A program made the position numbers and the translations under genes. The notes under the pieces were generated by a model that saw only the letters and a program-made list of their open reading frames with translations, searched no databases and was not told the origin of the DNA. Below are positions 1 to 11,610 of a stretch of DNA of 64,000 bases, in pieces. Source of the DNA: Takakia lepidozioides (lineage: Eukaryota > Streptophyta > Takakiopsida > Takakiales > Takakiaceae); contig CM060732.1 in assembly GCA_030704615.1 (NCBI GenBank), forward strand, positions 43,133,053-43,197,052, given 5' to 3'. Within the stretch, counting starts at the first letter, position 1, and each line of letters opens with the position of its first letter.

Positions 1-9
1 CTCGAAGCT

Positions 10-630
10 CTTGTTGGCTTTGTGAATCAGTCAATGTTAAGATGATCAGATTTTTGCTGAGTTTGGCAGGTCACTGGAGAGTATAAGGTATCCGCTGCGA
101 AAATGCAGAGTCCTCTATTCGAAGTATGGAAACTTCAGGGCAAGTTTGGCAGCTTCCAAATATCTCACATGGCAAGGGAATGCAACACCACAGCAGATGC
201 CCCTGCCAACCAAGGCATTGATGAGGCCCTCTCCAAGCAGTTCAACCGATTCTAGACGAAGAGACCGTGTCATTCGTAACTGATCCAGGATGTATATTGC
301 CAGAAGCCCTGAAGCGCAGTACCTTGTTGCTTATTGATCCTTCACAACAATTTTTCACTTGCCAGAGATGAGGAAGCGGTTCGGAGCTGTGTGCTTCGGC
401 GAATGTTAAGAGCGCGCAGCTCATCAGAGCCTTGGTGGATCGCATCTCTGATACCTTCATTGGCAGCTCAACAAGGTCTTACAATACGACCTCCATTTAA
501 CGCTCTCCTTTAAGAAAACTTTATTCAGGCTATACATGAATTAACAGATCAAAAGTAGTACTTTGCTGATCAAACTGCTGCTAATAGTTTCTTAGAGACG
601 CATGAGGTGCTCTGTTGTGCAACAGCAGTA
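10..630. repeat. Left copy of a ~620-bp tandem segmental duplication
   Basis: This stretch aligns by eye with 5080-5692. Shared landmarks in the same order are the intron end before the exon, a 186-nt exon, a shared block ending in TTGTTGCTTATTGATCCTTC, a block around 'ttcattggcagctcaacaag', and a final 'ctgttgtgcaaca'. Divergence is substantial, with many substitutions and small indels, so the duplication is old. The upstream exon of the left copy would lie before position 1. Confidence 0.8.
70..255 (+). CDS. RNase H-like protein, last exon of a second tandem copy (5' part outside window)
   Basis: A 186-nt open stretch begins right after a TTTGGCAG acceptor and ends at TAG. It has exactly the same length, phase and stop position as exon 2 of the RNase H-like gene at 4240-5334. 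Its translation starts VTGEYKVSAAKMQ and keeps the ISHMAREC and TADAPANQ segments, so the last acidic residue of the RNase H fold (in the A-D-x-x-A-N motif) is retained. Several otherwise conserved positions have changed, for example DGLANQ to DAPANQ. It may be the 3' exon of a working paralog or a decaying copy. The first exon, which would carry the other three catalytic acids, is off the left edge. Confidence 0.6.
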   Translation, partial: VTGEYKVSAAKMQSPLFEVWKLQGKFGSFQISHMARECNTTADAPANQGIDEALSKQFNRF

Positions 631-2550
631 TTAACCCCTAATCTCCCAAAACCTTTTTTGCTTAACTGGGTAAAAAATGGCACTCCCACCTATGGAAAGA
701 GCCATATCTACTTGAGCAACTGTGAGAAAGATGTTGCTCTTCACGTCCCGGTGAGTAATGCTAGGGCTGCATGTGTGCAAATATTCCAACCCTGTCCACT
801 CCAAAGAAGTCGAGCTACCTCTTCCCAGCCTCCAGTAAAACAACTTTCTGAGTCTCTAATTGGCATGGAACAGTCTAGGTTTATACCCTAATCCGATTCC
901 GGGCGAACAAGATTGCCTAATGGTCATACAAGGGCTTTACAACTTCTATCAACTCTATCTCTAAAACCTGTGATATCTTTTTCTTCACTCATTCGCTTTT
1001 TGAGAGTCATAGAAGGAATTCATAACTCCCACGGATCCTGAGGGTTCATGGTACAAATTGGGAGGTTAAGACAAGATAGAAAACAACGCATCAAAAGACT
1101 TCACATGTCACTGGGAGAAGGACTAGTCCCATGGGGCACAAAAGAACAACACTTGAAACCAAAGAGAAAATCAAACCTTCATAAAGGGGCATCTCATGCA
1201 GGTGAGCTGCTTAGGACTTTGGGTCCTCATGCATGAAGGCCTATAACAAGACTGGAACACTGAATGATACGAGTATCTTACTGTGCAAGAGGGAGAGACT
1301 AATAATTCATCTTCTTGCTTTCAGCCGTTCGTCCCCAAAGGACAGCATGTTTTTTGACTAGTAGGATTTGACTTGATGTTCTCAAGGATTTTCCCTTTTC
1401 CTACATGCAGCCGGCGAGCCCACCAACCTTTCACTAGTAATTTAGAGGCTCGGGTCAGCAAGGACCCCAAACCAAACTACATGGTCTAATCATGGCTGGT
1501 TCTGTTGTACCTTCCGTAACCTCTAAAATGTGAGTGAAGAAGTTACTAGGTTCTCACAAAATATTTGTTGTTCTTGAGTGAGTTTTGTAGAATTTCCTTT
1601 GATTTTTAATGGTCAATGGTACTGTTGCATGGATAATCTCTTGAATGCTGACATGTCAACATGCTGAAATGTTGAGCTTTAAACTCGGGGGGCACCCTAA
1701 ACCCCAGGCTCTACAGGTTGCTTTCACAAGTCCCGGAGATCGATGGTATGTTAGAGGAATTAATGAAAACCATTGATTGGATGCCTGTGTAACTCATAGT
1801 GTTGTTCATGTACAAAAGAGCCCAACCAGAAGGATCTGCTGATTTCAATTTACATCTAGCAGTTGCTTTCAGTCAGTGTGGCAGATTTCTATTTACCTCA
1901 ACCCTTACAGCAACACTAAGGGAAAAAGAATAATGCCAATATCTTTCATTTGACTTGGGCCTAAAGGGGAGAAATGGTTGCCCTTCTCACTCACAAAAAT
2001 GCCACCCATCAATTCAAGTCTTAATCATCTCTCTACACTGGTTCAGTCGAATGGTGAGGCCCAGATCAGATACCGTAGGATTTTGAGGTTCACCCCACAG
2101 TACTTTATGTTACTGGTAGGTTTGCAACCTTAGAGTGCCTTTCACGCTTCGCTACGAGTACAGTTAAGGACAAGCCATTGGGATTTTGAAATAATTATCT
2201 GGTTTGATGTGCACTGTTGGCAAGAGGCTCACACTCAAATGCATCAGCAATTGGTTGACTTGGGGTCAGTTTCTTTCCTCCGAAGGCCAAAAGCTGCCAA
2301 ATCTGCACATAAAGTGGAATTATTACGCAGGAGTAGAGCACGATTGAGTACTCTCTGAAGCCTGTCTCAAATCCCAATACAATACGTAAACTGCTTGATG
2401 CATATCCATAAACGTTTCAGTACCAACACTTCATCAGAATCCAACAACGGGACAGAAAAACAATAGGGGAAAAGTCCCTCACTCATTCACCACCTATTAA
2501 ACAAACACTATATTGAAATTTGACTCACCTCTGCAATTCATCCGTAGTCA
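631..2550. other. No recognisable gene
   Basis: Both strands contain only short ORFs without family resemblance, the longest being 94 codons starting at 607. The part nearest 2550 probably includes 3' untranslated sequence of the minus-strand UPF0696-like gene. No repeats or RNA gene were noticed. Confidence 0.5.
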
Positions 2551-3397
2551 TCATGCCAACCCTCTTTTCATTTTAATGCTCCTGGATAACGCAGAGAGGA
2601 TTCTATTTTGAAAGAGAGTAGAGGTGGTACTCACCATTCGCAGTACTTAGTAGGAACAATGCCCCACTTGTTCTTTGCATACACTCCACAATATGTGAAA
2701 GCGTCCGGCTTGTACTGCAGCTTCCTTGTAAATCCGAGTTGTCTCAGCCCCTCCCTTACCCTTTTCACATCATCCACATCCAAATAATTCTCTGTGTACA
2801 TGCACATCACATGATTGTTCTCCATGGGTTTTTTGGGGGAAACCTTTGCTAGGGGCCCAAGAAGCCCACTCATGGTGCCTTCCGCTACCTGTGATTCGGC
2901 AAATGCTCTTACATACCAACATTCAGCCCGGGCTGGAACTTTGAAGTCATTGTCCGTCTCAAAACCTCTAATAACCCTCACAAACAAGGTAGCAACGCCT
3001 ATCGTGCAACAAGTTGCAATCACAGTTAACCCTAATCCAGAATCATAGATATGAACAAAGTAATATGTGCTGCTCACATCAATTACATTGGGGAGAACAT
3101 CACCTTGGACCAATCCAGATCGACCGTCGACGAATTGGAGAAGATGAGCCACTTGCCAAACAGCACGTTATACTCTACCGCAAGGGCATCCAGATCTGCA
3201 GCATCCACCTTATCACCTCTGCTCAGGCAAAGGCTGCTCCAAGCGGCAAGAAGCCCATCAGTGTCGTCTTCCACTTCTTTTGGATCTGCAATTCGGATCC
3301 AGATCCAAGGAACTCTCGGGTCGGTTGTGGTTGAGGGTCGCCATGATTGTAGGAAATGTTGCAGGCTCTGGACTTTTGGGTCGAACATGGCCGCCAT
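2551..3397 (-). CDS. UPF0696/DUF1917 (C11orf68-like) protein
   Basis: I read three exons: 3397-3104, 2888-2635 and 2581-2551, about 192 residues in all. Exon 1 gives a protein starting MAAMFDPKVQ with the motif PWIWIRI (residues about 31-37) and ends at ...DWSK before a GT donor. Exon 2 resumes after a CACAG acceptor as VAEGTMSGLLGPLAKVSP and holds the family-like core NNHVMCMYTENYLDVDDVKR, then YKPDAFTYCGVYAKNKWGI. A strong GTGAGT donor follows ...YCE, and a 31-nt last exon reads to TGA. Phases join cleanly at every junction. The biochemical role of UPF0696 proteins is unknown. An in-frame upstream ATG at 3514 could extend the N-terminus by 39 residues. Without splicing out exon 3, translation would end at 2631 instead. 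The call rests on remembered family motifs, not on a search. Confidence 0.65.
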
Positions 3398-4239
3398 GTT
3401 CTGGGGTTTAGTCTGCGGCACCGCCACCCTCACTTCACACACCTTGCTAGTGTAATAAGAAGAGATATGAGAGATGAGAGACTCGGCACACTCAAATCTT
3501 ACATCAGTCCACATGCTTCTCCATTGCTATGGTGCTAAGTTAAGCTTCGTAGAAATCCAAGGTCTGCTATTTTGCACACAAATAGAAAGCAGCAGCTGTA
3601 AATATTGTATGTATGCCTTACGTCTGCACTAGTTGAGCATGACTCTGGCAACACTGCTACAAACCGCTGCTTGTACCTGTGCCCGTTGCATACTAGTTAC
3701 ATATCGATGTAATTGTTGCGACATCAAGTAAATAACATGGATGCTGACTAGAATGGTTTAGGTGAAAGAGTACCTATATCAATCCCTGACTGTACATTCC
3801 CCCATTCCTATATGCAATTGCTGCTCAGATTTTCAACCAAAGATTTTGTCAGAGTTCAAACCATTAAACTGCAATAGTTCATATCTGTGTAGCTTACGAT
3901 GTTAAGGCTCCCTTGACATCATTTATAGGTCCGATGCAACCAAATTGTACTGCTAGCTCCCAGCTCACGTCAATCTTGAGCCTGCACAATCACAAATAGA
4001 TAATCAAATCATGTATCCAAGAGCCTCAAATAAACAAGTCTCGTATCTCTTCCTCGTGTCCATTTTTTGTGGTAAGGAATCTAATTTATGCTAAGGTTCT
4101 AATCCCCCTCGATCCAATTGCTTCTCGGCATTGGTAACCCAATCCGCTGGTGTAGGCATTGAAGTGCCACATTGTTCACAGTGATCTTAGAGTGCTGTGA
4201 ATGTGAAGGAGGGTTGTTTGCTTTTCGATCCACTCCATT
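3398..4239. promoter_or_regulatory. Divergent intergenic region between UPF0696-like (-) and RNase H-like (+) genes
   Basis: The region separates two divergently read genes and must contain both upstream regions. It may also include an N-terminal extension of the minus gene up to 3514. I saw no clear TATA element or other named site. The rest is ordinary mixed-composition sequence. Confidence 0.4.
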
Positions 4240-5334
4240 ATGGTGGGGGATCATGGTCCAGGTTCACAAGATTTTCCATACCATCTCGAGTTTGATGGGG
4301 CTGCGCGAGGAAATCCGGGGCATGGTGGGATAGGAGCAGTCCTCATAAGCCCTACGCAGGAACATAGATATGCGATTGTGAGCAGGTGTATTGGCCCCAA
4401 TGTATCAAATAATGAGGCAGAGTATGAAGCCCTCATTGCAGGTCTGGAGGGCGCACTGGCTTTCGGTGTCAAGCATGTCTGGGTCCGTGGGGACTCCGAG
4501 CTTGTCGTCAAGCAGGTGATGACTGTTTACATGCTTGTTATGCTTGTTGACGCTGGTGTTCATGCTTTCATATGCCTGTGTGGGTCTGGTGTCTCCCTGC
4601 AGCAGTCTGTATATGCATGGGGCATGTATATGTAAGTTTGCGGAGGAGAGATATGTAGATACTTTACTGGAGTTTGTGGAAGGCGCGCTCCATTGGTGAC
4701 ACGCACCTGTGTCGATGAAGTTGATTCTGGGTTTTCTTGATTTTGCAAAGAAATACCTTGATCCACATGTTTACTCCAGAATTCGTCGACATTGAGAGCG
4801 ACAGCTGCTTGACTAGTGTCAAATCTTTGCACTGAACGAAAGGTGTAGCAGCAATGCATTCGAATTGTTTAGGGTTTAATGCAGCCTACTCGCAGTTTGA
4901 CGACCTCCGCTGTTGGTGGTCCTTGAGTGCCCTTGCTCGAATAAGGTTGCGAAGACGCTCCGGTTTTGAGCTGCATGACCTCCCTTGCCTTACAACTCTT
5001 GGGGGCATAGAGAATGAAAGGAAAAGATAATTATTCTGTCCACCTGAGGGGCGTCGGACGCTAACCAGAGAGAGAGAGCACAAGTTGGCATTGTGAACCA
5101 CTCAATATCCGTAGGTTTAAATGATCAGATTTTTGCTGAGATTGGCAGGTCACTGGAGAATATAAGGCATCCGCCACGAACATGCAGATTCTTCTAGCCC
5201 AAGTGCAGTACCTTCAGGGAAAGTTCGACAGCTTCGAAATATCTCACGTCGCAAGGGAGTTCAACGCCATAGCAGATGGTCTTGCCAACCAAGCTATTAA
5301 TGAGGCCCTCTCCGAGCCAACCATGCAGCACTAA
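4240..5334 (+). CDS. RNase H-like (RNase HI fold) protein, two exons
   Basis: Exons are 4240-4515 and 5149-5334, separated by a 633-nt GT-AG intron (donor AAGCAG/GTGATG, acceptor TTGGCAG/GT), giving 153 residues. The fold's acidic residues are all visible: D19 in FDGAARGNPG, E61 in SNNEAEYEAL, D85 in VRGDSELVVKQ and D135 in FNAIADGLANQ. This is the plant 'RNase H domain / RVT-like' type that cleaves RNA in RNA:DNA hybrids. The cellular role here is unknown, and no targeting peptide is evident. The length equals a single RNase H domain with almost no extension. The intron sits between the third and fourth catalytic acids. A second copy of exon 2 lies about 5.08 kb upstream, and the UPF0696-like gene lies between the copies on the other strand. 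It could descend from a retroelement RNase H, but no pol sequence flanks it. Confidence 0.8.
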
Positions 5335-5692
5335 ACTGATTTGAGGAGATGAAATTGTGTCAGAACTGATCCAGAATGTAGATTGCTCCAGGCGGTGAAA
5401 GAGAGTGCCTTGTTGCTTATTGATCCTTCACGGTGAGGGGGCAATTGGTAGCGGTGTGGTTATCCATTTATGTTATGAGCAGGTAGCCCATCAGAGCTTT
5501 GGTGGATCTGATCTCTAATAGCTTCATTGGCAGCTCAACAAGAAGTTTACGAAACGACTTCCATTTAATGTTCTCCTCGAAGCATGAATCAACAGATCAA
5601 AGCACTTTGCTGATCAAAATGCTGCTGATAGTTTCGTGGAGATGAATGGGGCACTCTGTAACTGAAAGCATTCACATCTGTTGTGCAACAAG
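5080..5692. repeat. Right copy of the ~620-bp tandem segmental duplication
   Basis: Partner of 10-630. It covers the end of the RNase H-like intron, exon 2 and about 360 bp of downstream sequence. The similarity continues past the stop codon, so the unit was copied as genomic DNA and not through a spliced transcript. Confidence 0.8.
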
Positions 5693-8325
5693 CAAGGGCA
5701 CACATCTATCCCTCACTCAATATGGGCATTGAAACTCTCATCTACTCAATGGACTGCAATCTAAATCAGATGTTTTCTACTTTGTTTGACTTCTATTTGT
5801 CCAAGAGCTGCAACACTCGTATACTGTCAGCTGACAATTCATGTGGAACAAACAAGTCATTGATGCACCTATTGTGTGAAAGAATCAAATCCAGCTGATT
5901 GGATCATGGGCCTAACAAAGAGTTCAGGGTTGATGAATGGAATCAAAGCCATGGTGATAGCATGCTCCAAGTAGGATTGTTGCCTGCTGTTTTGACCGGT
6001 CAGCACTGCATCCATGGAATGCTTGCCATTTATGTGCCTAAGCTTGTTGTCATCTACAATCCAATCGCACCCCCATTTTTTTAGCAATTTCAAAACTCCG
6101 AACTTTACTACAAGTACAACATTCACCAATTGATAGATAATACCAGTTACTTCTGATACTTCATAACTGCAGTAGGTGAGGACAGAGAATTTGTTTTCGG
6201 ATATATGGGAAGTCTTTTCAAACTGTTGGTCCGCACTCTCCTCCAATTTTCAAATTGAATCTCCAAATTGTAGGAGAAGCTCAAGCAAAAGCTAAACTTG
6301 CATTTCATAAGCTCACTTACAGAGATGAGAACCAGATGCACCAACTAGTATGGGAAAAATTACATAAGCAAGCACTCTGTCTTCAGACAACTGTACTAAG
6401 CTCAGATCATGGCAGACAATAGTTTGTCTGCTTGTTTGCCGTCTCCTGCACATTATTAAACCCAATTCTGATGCGATTTTTGCAGGTTCAACAATATGAA
6501 GAAGATCGGGATAGTATTACCTGTGATCAGCTCGGCAACTGGAGGAGGCAACATGAGGGGAGCTGTCTGTGCCTTGCCATCAACATCCATGGATAATACT
6601 ACTGCCCAAGCAATGCACATGAATTGTGGCTCTTCTACAAATGTGCACCATTCAACACTGGCTTCAATTGCCACAACCACATCTAGCTCCTCTCCACTCT
6701 CTGATACCGAATCAGATCTGGTTGTTGATCTTTGTGGGCTCCAAAATTTGCCAAAGGCCTGTGAGCTTTGACGTGTCACCAGTTCCAAGCTTAAAACTTG
6801 AGTTGAAGAATACAAAAGAGGGCACCCAGTCGCCATTGCAAGTATTTGCACTGGCTTTCTGGTGGAATAATTGGTTGTCCTGTTGGTTCTTCTGACACTC
6901 TGTGCTGGCCTCCCTGCTAAAGAGAGACAAGTACATTCATGACCTAAGGAGAAGGCAAAGCTAATGAAAGACAATCTGGATCCTGATCCATCAAATCTTC
7001 TGTGCTTGTGTGACTGTCGAAGAAACTGTGCCTTGGGAGGCCTCACTGGCCACACAAGCGTCTCAGGCCCTGTCTTCGTTATCAGGTGCATGTTTTCACC
7101 ATACATGAGTATATTCATCAACGTCGCAGGACCAGCCTATTTTACTCCCACGAATTGGACTCCAGGCTTACAAGTCTCGAGCCTCCTTGCAGATGCCAAT
7201 AGCTTCAGGTGTATCCTTAGCATGATTGCCCCAGCTTCCTACAGGAAAGGAGTCATTTACTACTCGTACTGCCACGAGATAAGTAACCGTCCTCTGCAAT
7301 GGCATGGCAAAGCCCGCGGGTCAAGACCTTTCTGACTCTTAAGTCGAGTCCAAACAGCATAGTACATCAAGAGCCCAATGGGGAGGGAGCGAGAATCTGA
7401 AGTGTAAGAGGTGTAGCTGAGAATTCAGCTGAGGGTAGGAGGCCATGTCCACAATCCGATTATGTCGAATTATGACCAGGATTTTTTGGACTCAGTTGAC
7501 ACGGCCCCCAAACTCCTTGCACATGTAGGAACTTACTGAAATCCTCTCGAATCGCTATTAAATTGCGTCCTACCTTAGGATGAGGCCGTCTAGTGGGAGG
7601 TGGAAAGGAGCAAATTAGTCTCCAATTTCAGCTCATGTCGGCAGAGGAATTCTAGCACTAATTTGCTAAACCAGGAGAGAGAGAGAACTAAGGGTACCGG
7701 GAGATCGATACAGCCTCACAATCCAGACTCTTGACACAATTTACTCGAGCATGCAGGATTGCACTCATCAAGACAACCTCAGCCATGGATCACCTGCCAC
7801 CCAGCTGCGTGAACGCTGTAATCTGTGCGCAAAATACTCAGGTCAGCACTCTTGTCAAATGATTCACTCACTCGTCAGGCCCTCATAAAACCGATTGCAC
7901 GAACTGTTGGAAGAGGCCCACAATGAATGCGGAAGACAGGGCAGCACGGGACGCTGCGTGCTCGTCTCTCTCGAAACCGCACGTGTGGATATTTTCCTTA
8001 ATCAAATAATTAGTGACTAGTTAATTACGTTACTTGGTTACAAATCAGGATTAGTGACATCATTTTCCTTAAGTGACTCCTAATTTAATTTAATTTAATT
8101 AGACTGGCATAATTAGTTTTCGTTGGGATTGCGTGATAGCCCTATACTATCCACACGTTCAAGGCCACAAGTGTCGAGCTACAAAATAAAATACGGTCTC
8201 CGATATATCCCATAATGTTTGCAGATAACTTCCTAACCGTGGCAGCTGCCGGCTCCTATATATATACAACCGGGCACTGCGAAAGCCAGACGGTGAAGGT
8301 TTTTGTACAGAGTTGGTGGAGGTGG

Positions 8326-8328
<3 letters not shown>
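5693..8328. other. Unassigned sequence; possible unrecognised minus-strand exons 6456-7325
   Basis: No known family was recognised. The longest ORF is 221 codons on the minus strand (6456-7121), partly low-complexity. Just upstream on the same strand, 7164-7235 has a CTGTAG acceptor, an open stretch reading EAGAIMLRIHLKLLASARRL and a GTAAGC donor, so a spliced gene is possible. I could not connect these pieces into a protein I recognise. From 7330 to 8320 no ORF of note was seen. Confidence 0.25.

Positions 8329-8369
<41 letters not shown>
8329..8369. repeat. (GA)n microsatellite
   Basis: About 20 uninterrupted GA dinucleotides. A TATATATATA run lies about 65 bp upstream, so the pair could be a core promoter with a GA-rich leader. 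No convincing ORF follows. Confidence 0.9.
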
Positions 8370-8371
<2 letters not shown>

Positions 8372-9382
8372 TGCGATCGTGGAGGGATGGATCCAATGGG
8401 ACCTTCCAGCCTGCCCTTATAGACGGCCCGATGATTCTGAAGGAGTCGTGAGTGCATGCCAGGCTGCTTGATCTGCAGATTGAACTTCTAATTGTAACTG
8501 TACAGCTTATAAGATGGGTGCTGCTGGTATGCGTGTATGACTAAGTATCAATCAATCGTGGGAAATCGACGTAGTACTGCAGGACTGCACTTTAATTTGG
8601 ACCATCGACATCATACTATGTCCAGATATATTAGTTCTGGCAGGGCGCTTCTTTGATCAGTTCATATATGTATGCATATGGATTCCAAGATCAGAAGACG
8701 AAAATTCGATCCGGCGGCCAGGTAATGGAAATGAAATCACAAACTGACAAACCGCAACCCATTCACACAGAAGAGATCATAGTCGTTGTAGAGCTCCTCT
8801 AGAGTTGTGGTTCTACTTGAGCTGCACACATGTTGTTATGTTCCCTCTCTCTTCTTTCTAATTATTGTCCACAATTTGATCCAACCAGACTCACATCTCT
8901 CTCTCAATCCAGCCAAGGCCCTTTTCTTATTCCACTTTACTCATTTACAATTTTACAGATCGGTCACCAAAGCGATCGTCAATCCTACTCTGGCCTGGCT
9001 CCTCGTTCAAAAGATCTCGCTGTCAACCTATGTACTCATCTCATGCCTCTGCCTATGCACAGTACTGGAATACTATGTCCAGTCCGCCCCTCCACCACAC
9101 CGTGCATCATCACATTCTATCAACATAGGGCAGTGCAAATCGATCATCTTCCTCCTTCTCCTCTATCTCCCTTTCTGCTCTGCCGTGCTTCTTTTTCTTT
9201 CCTTCTTTTACCTTCCACGTTGAAGCATGGTCACAGTCTCAGCCCCCTGTCATTGCTTGCCAGCTCATACCCTTTCACGTTAATCATCCCATCGTTCCTG
9301 ATATGTTCACCATGGTGAGAACCCATTCCTTTAATAATTATCCTTCAACTGCTACAGGTTCAATCCCAGGTACATAAGATCA
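8370..9382. other. Probable 3' LTR/flank of the chromovirus remnant; no gene
   Basis: On the minus strand, a TG-starting sequence follows directly after a purine-rich tract (9383-9393). That is how a Ty3/gypsy 3' LTR begins downstream of pol. The other LTR end could not be located because the matching 5' LTR is missing. The stretch 8800-9320 is pyrimidine-rich on the plus strand and has no coding resemblance. Confidence 0.35.
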
Positions 9383-9393
9383 CTTCCCCTCTT
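9383..9393 (-). other. Polypurine tract (PPT)
   Basis: The minus strand reads AAGAGGGGAAG immediately followed by TG, right after the end of the integrase ORF. A PPT primes plus-strand DNA synthesis and marks the start of the 3' LTR. Confidence 0.5.
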
Positions 9394-10132
9394 AAAAGAG
9401 AGTATTGTCCTCAATAGTGAAGTAGGGATAGTTCTTTCGAATTTCTTCTTCTTTCTCCCATGTAGATTCCTCTATGGGATAATTTTTCCATTTCACCAAG
9501 CACTCATTCCAGGAACGGTTTCGAAGGGTTCTAATCTGTACCTCAAGAATTTGTTCTGGCTCTGCCATGATCTCACCTTCTGTTGTTACTTTTGGCAATT
9601 CAAGGAGAAGATGACTGGGGTCAGAAACATACTTCCTCAAGAGACTGACATGGAATACATCATGTATTCTCCACCCTGATGGCAACTTGAGCTGATAGGC
9701 TACTTTGCCAACTTTCTTTACAATCCTGAAAGGTCCACAGTACCTTGGAGAAAGCTTATAACACTTTCCCAGCTTTAATTGACTTTTCTTAGGGATCACT
9801 TTCAAAAAGACTTGATCTCCAATTTCAAACTCTCTAAGAGATCTTTTCTGATCTGCATAAGTCTTGGCCCTCTCTTGAGCCTTCATCATGCTTTCTCTTA
9901 CCAAGTCTAGCTCTTGCTGCATCCACCCTATCATTTGGTTGACACTCTCTACCTTTGTATCATAAACATGCCACGATGCAGGTGTCAAGCAATCCTGCCC
10001 ATAAACAGCTTTAAACGGGCTTACCCCAATAGCTGTATGCATGTTCTTATTGTAGGCAAATTCAACCAAATGCAGATACTGCTCCCAAGAGCTCTGCCTT
10101 TGCCCCACATACATTCGGAGCATGTCCTCCAA
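9392..10132 (-). pseudogene. Chromovirus integrase C-terminal half with chromodomain
   Basis: The 246-codon open segment begins in the region after the catalytic core ('LEDMLRMYVGQRQSSWEQYL', then 'EFAYNKNMHTAIGVSPF'). It continues with the GPFRIVKKVGKVAYQLKLP segment typical of the gypsy integrase C-terminal domain, and ends in a chromodomain-like stretch (ECLVKWKNYPIEESTWE, residues about 205-225). Chromodomains steer integration to marked chromatin. The upstream join to the catalytic core is broken by a stop and a frameshift near 10133-10211. Confidence 0.85.
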
Positions 10133-10211
10133 GGTTCTGTTTGTCCTTTCTGTCTAAGCATCTGTCTCAGGATGGTAGGCACTGCTAAAACATAACTTTG
10201 TACCCAAAGCT

Positions 10212-10942
10212 TTAAACAAGGTAGTCCAAAAGCCACCATGTAAATTTTGAATCCTTATCCGAAACGATTTCCCTTTGCAACCCATGCAGCCTATATACCT
10301 CTTTCACAAAGAGATTGGTTGTATCAACTGCAGTAGCAGTCATCTTTGTGGGTATGAAGTGAGCCTGCTTTGACAAGCGGTCAACCACCACAAAGATAGC
10401 ATCATGTCCATTCCTGGTCTTTGGCAATGAGACTATGAAATCCATGTTAATGGATTCCCATTTTCCCCTAGGCACATCCAGGGGCTATAAAAGGCCAGGA
10501 GTCTTAATCTGTTCTGTTTTGGTTACCTGACAAGGGAAACACCGTTCAACATAGTCTCTAATGTTCCTTTTCGTACTTGGCCAGAAAAATTATTTTCTGA
10601 CTGCGAGATACGTTTCTGAAAGCCAGGATGGCCCACAATGGGGACATTATGACAATCATACATAATTTTCAGTCTGAAATCCGCAACTTGTGGGATGCAG
10701 AGGCGCCCATTGTAATACAATAGTCCATCTTTCAATATGTAAGCAAGATACTTACCAATCTCCTCAGGGGTCTTAATTCCACGAGAAAGGCTTTCAAAAG
10801 GTCCAGAAAAATATGCATCCTTAGCATACTGGCCTTTGATCTCATCTATGACAGTACTTCTTATCACAGATATAGCGTTTGCCCATTTCCTTCTGGACAA
10901 AGCATCAGCCACTACGTTTTCTTTTCCCTTCACATATTTCAA
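10212..10942 (-). pseudogene. Chromovirus RNase H tail, integrase zinc-binding domain and catalytic core, broken
   Basis: One open segment (10942-10523) starts at KYVKGKENVVADALSRR, the end of the RNase H domain. It runs into a degraded His/Cys zinc-binding region (YDCHNVPIVGHPGF...). A frame change follows. The segment 10475-10212 then carries the core with MDFIVSLPKT (first Asp) and the VSDKDSKFT region (second Asp). Sequence before the glutamate of the D,D,E triad is disrupted, so no functional integrase can be made. Confidence 0.8.
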
Positions 10943-11227
10943 ATCAACGAAGAACTGTTGAAAGAATTATACCCAACGACATTGTCTACGACTGAGGTTG
11001 GGCTGTGTGGCTAAGTACTTTAAGCTTTCATGATCCGTTTCAATCTTAACCTCTCTCCCAAGTAAGTAGTGCCGCCAAATCTTCAAAGCATGAATAATGG
11101 CTAACAACTCTTTCTCATGTACTGGGTAATTCTGCTCTGCTGGGCTCAGTTTCCTTGATTCATAAGCAATCACATGACTCTCCTGCATTAACACATCTCC
11201 TATGGCCAAGTCACTTGTAAACAACAA
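10943..11227 (-). pseudogene. Chromovirus RNase H domain
   Basis: The frame reads SDLAIGDVLMQ, then AYESRKLSPAEQNYPVHEKE and IETDHESLKYLATQPNLSRRQ, the standard gypsy RNase H order (S-D-x-A-I-G, E-K-E-L-L-A, T-D-H). Its 5' side is cut by the A-rich insertion at 11228, and its 3' side shifts frame at about 10945-10966. Confidence 0.85.
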
Positions 11228-11491
11228 CCTTCAATGTGTGTGTGCATCAAATGTGTCATTCAATAATTACATGTATGTGCGCAACGTACACACATGCAAA
11301 GTTTCAAACCCAAACAAAATCATTTGCCCCCCCAATGACGCATTCACCCTATCAACCAATTTTTGTTTATTAATGTGAAAGAAAATCCTCTCATGCCATT
11401 GCACCCAACAAACGGATGTGGCTCAAGCTTCATTTTTTCCTACATATGCTTAAATACGTGTACAACACATGTACAAAGATCCAGCAGAGGG

Positions 11492-11527
<36 letters not shown>

Positions 11528-11610
11528 CCCTTACGACGCACTCACCCTTGCACCAATTTTGAATTAAATCGAATTTAAATGAATTTAAAATAAATATTTG
11601 CATTTAGAAA
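11228..11610. mobile_element. A-rich insertion splitting the chromovirus pol
   Basis: About 380 bp separates reverse transcriptase from RNase H and has no pol resemblance. It contains an A run of about 35 bases (11490-11524). Two internal blocks also resemble each other: 'tgacgcattcaccctatcaaccaattttt' near 11335 and 'cgacgcactcacccttgcaccaatttt' near 11533. This gives a tandem duplication of roughly 200 bp. A poly(A)-bearing insertion suggests a short retroposed element. No clear target-site duplication was found. Confidence 0.5.

Noticed and set aside
6456-7121. 221-codon minus ORF as a gene
   Set aside because: No recognised motif, mixed low complexity, and an equally open plus-strand frame (6496-6771); kept only as a possible exon region.
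8807-9318. Two overlapping plus-strand ORFs rich in Leu, Ser and Phe
   Set aside because: The composition follows from a pyrimidine-rich strand; two frames are open together and no start context or family is evident.
9392-9904. Chromodomain stretch considered as a host chromodomain gene
   Set aside because: It is continuous with gypsy integrase sequence and followed by a polypurine tract, so it belongs to the retroelement.
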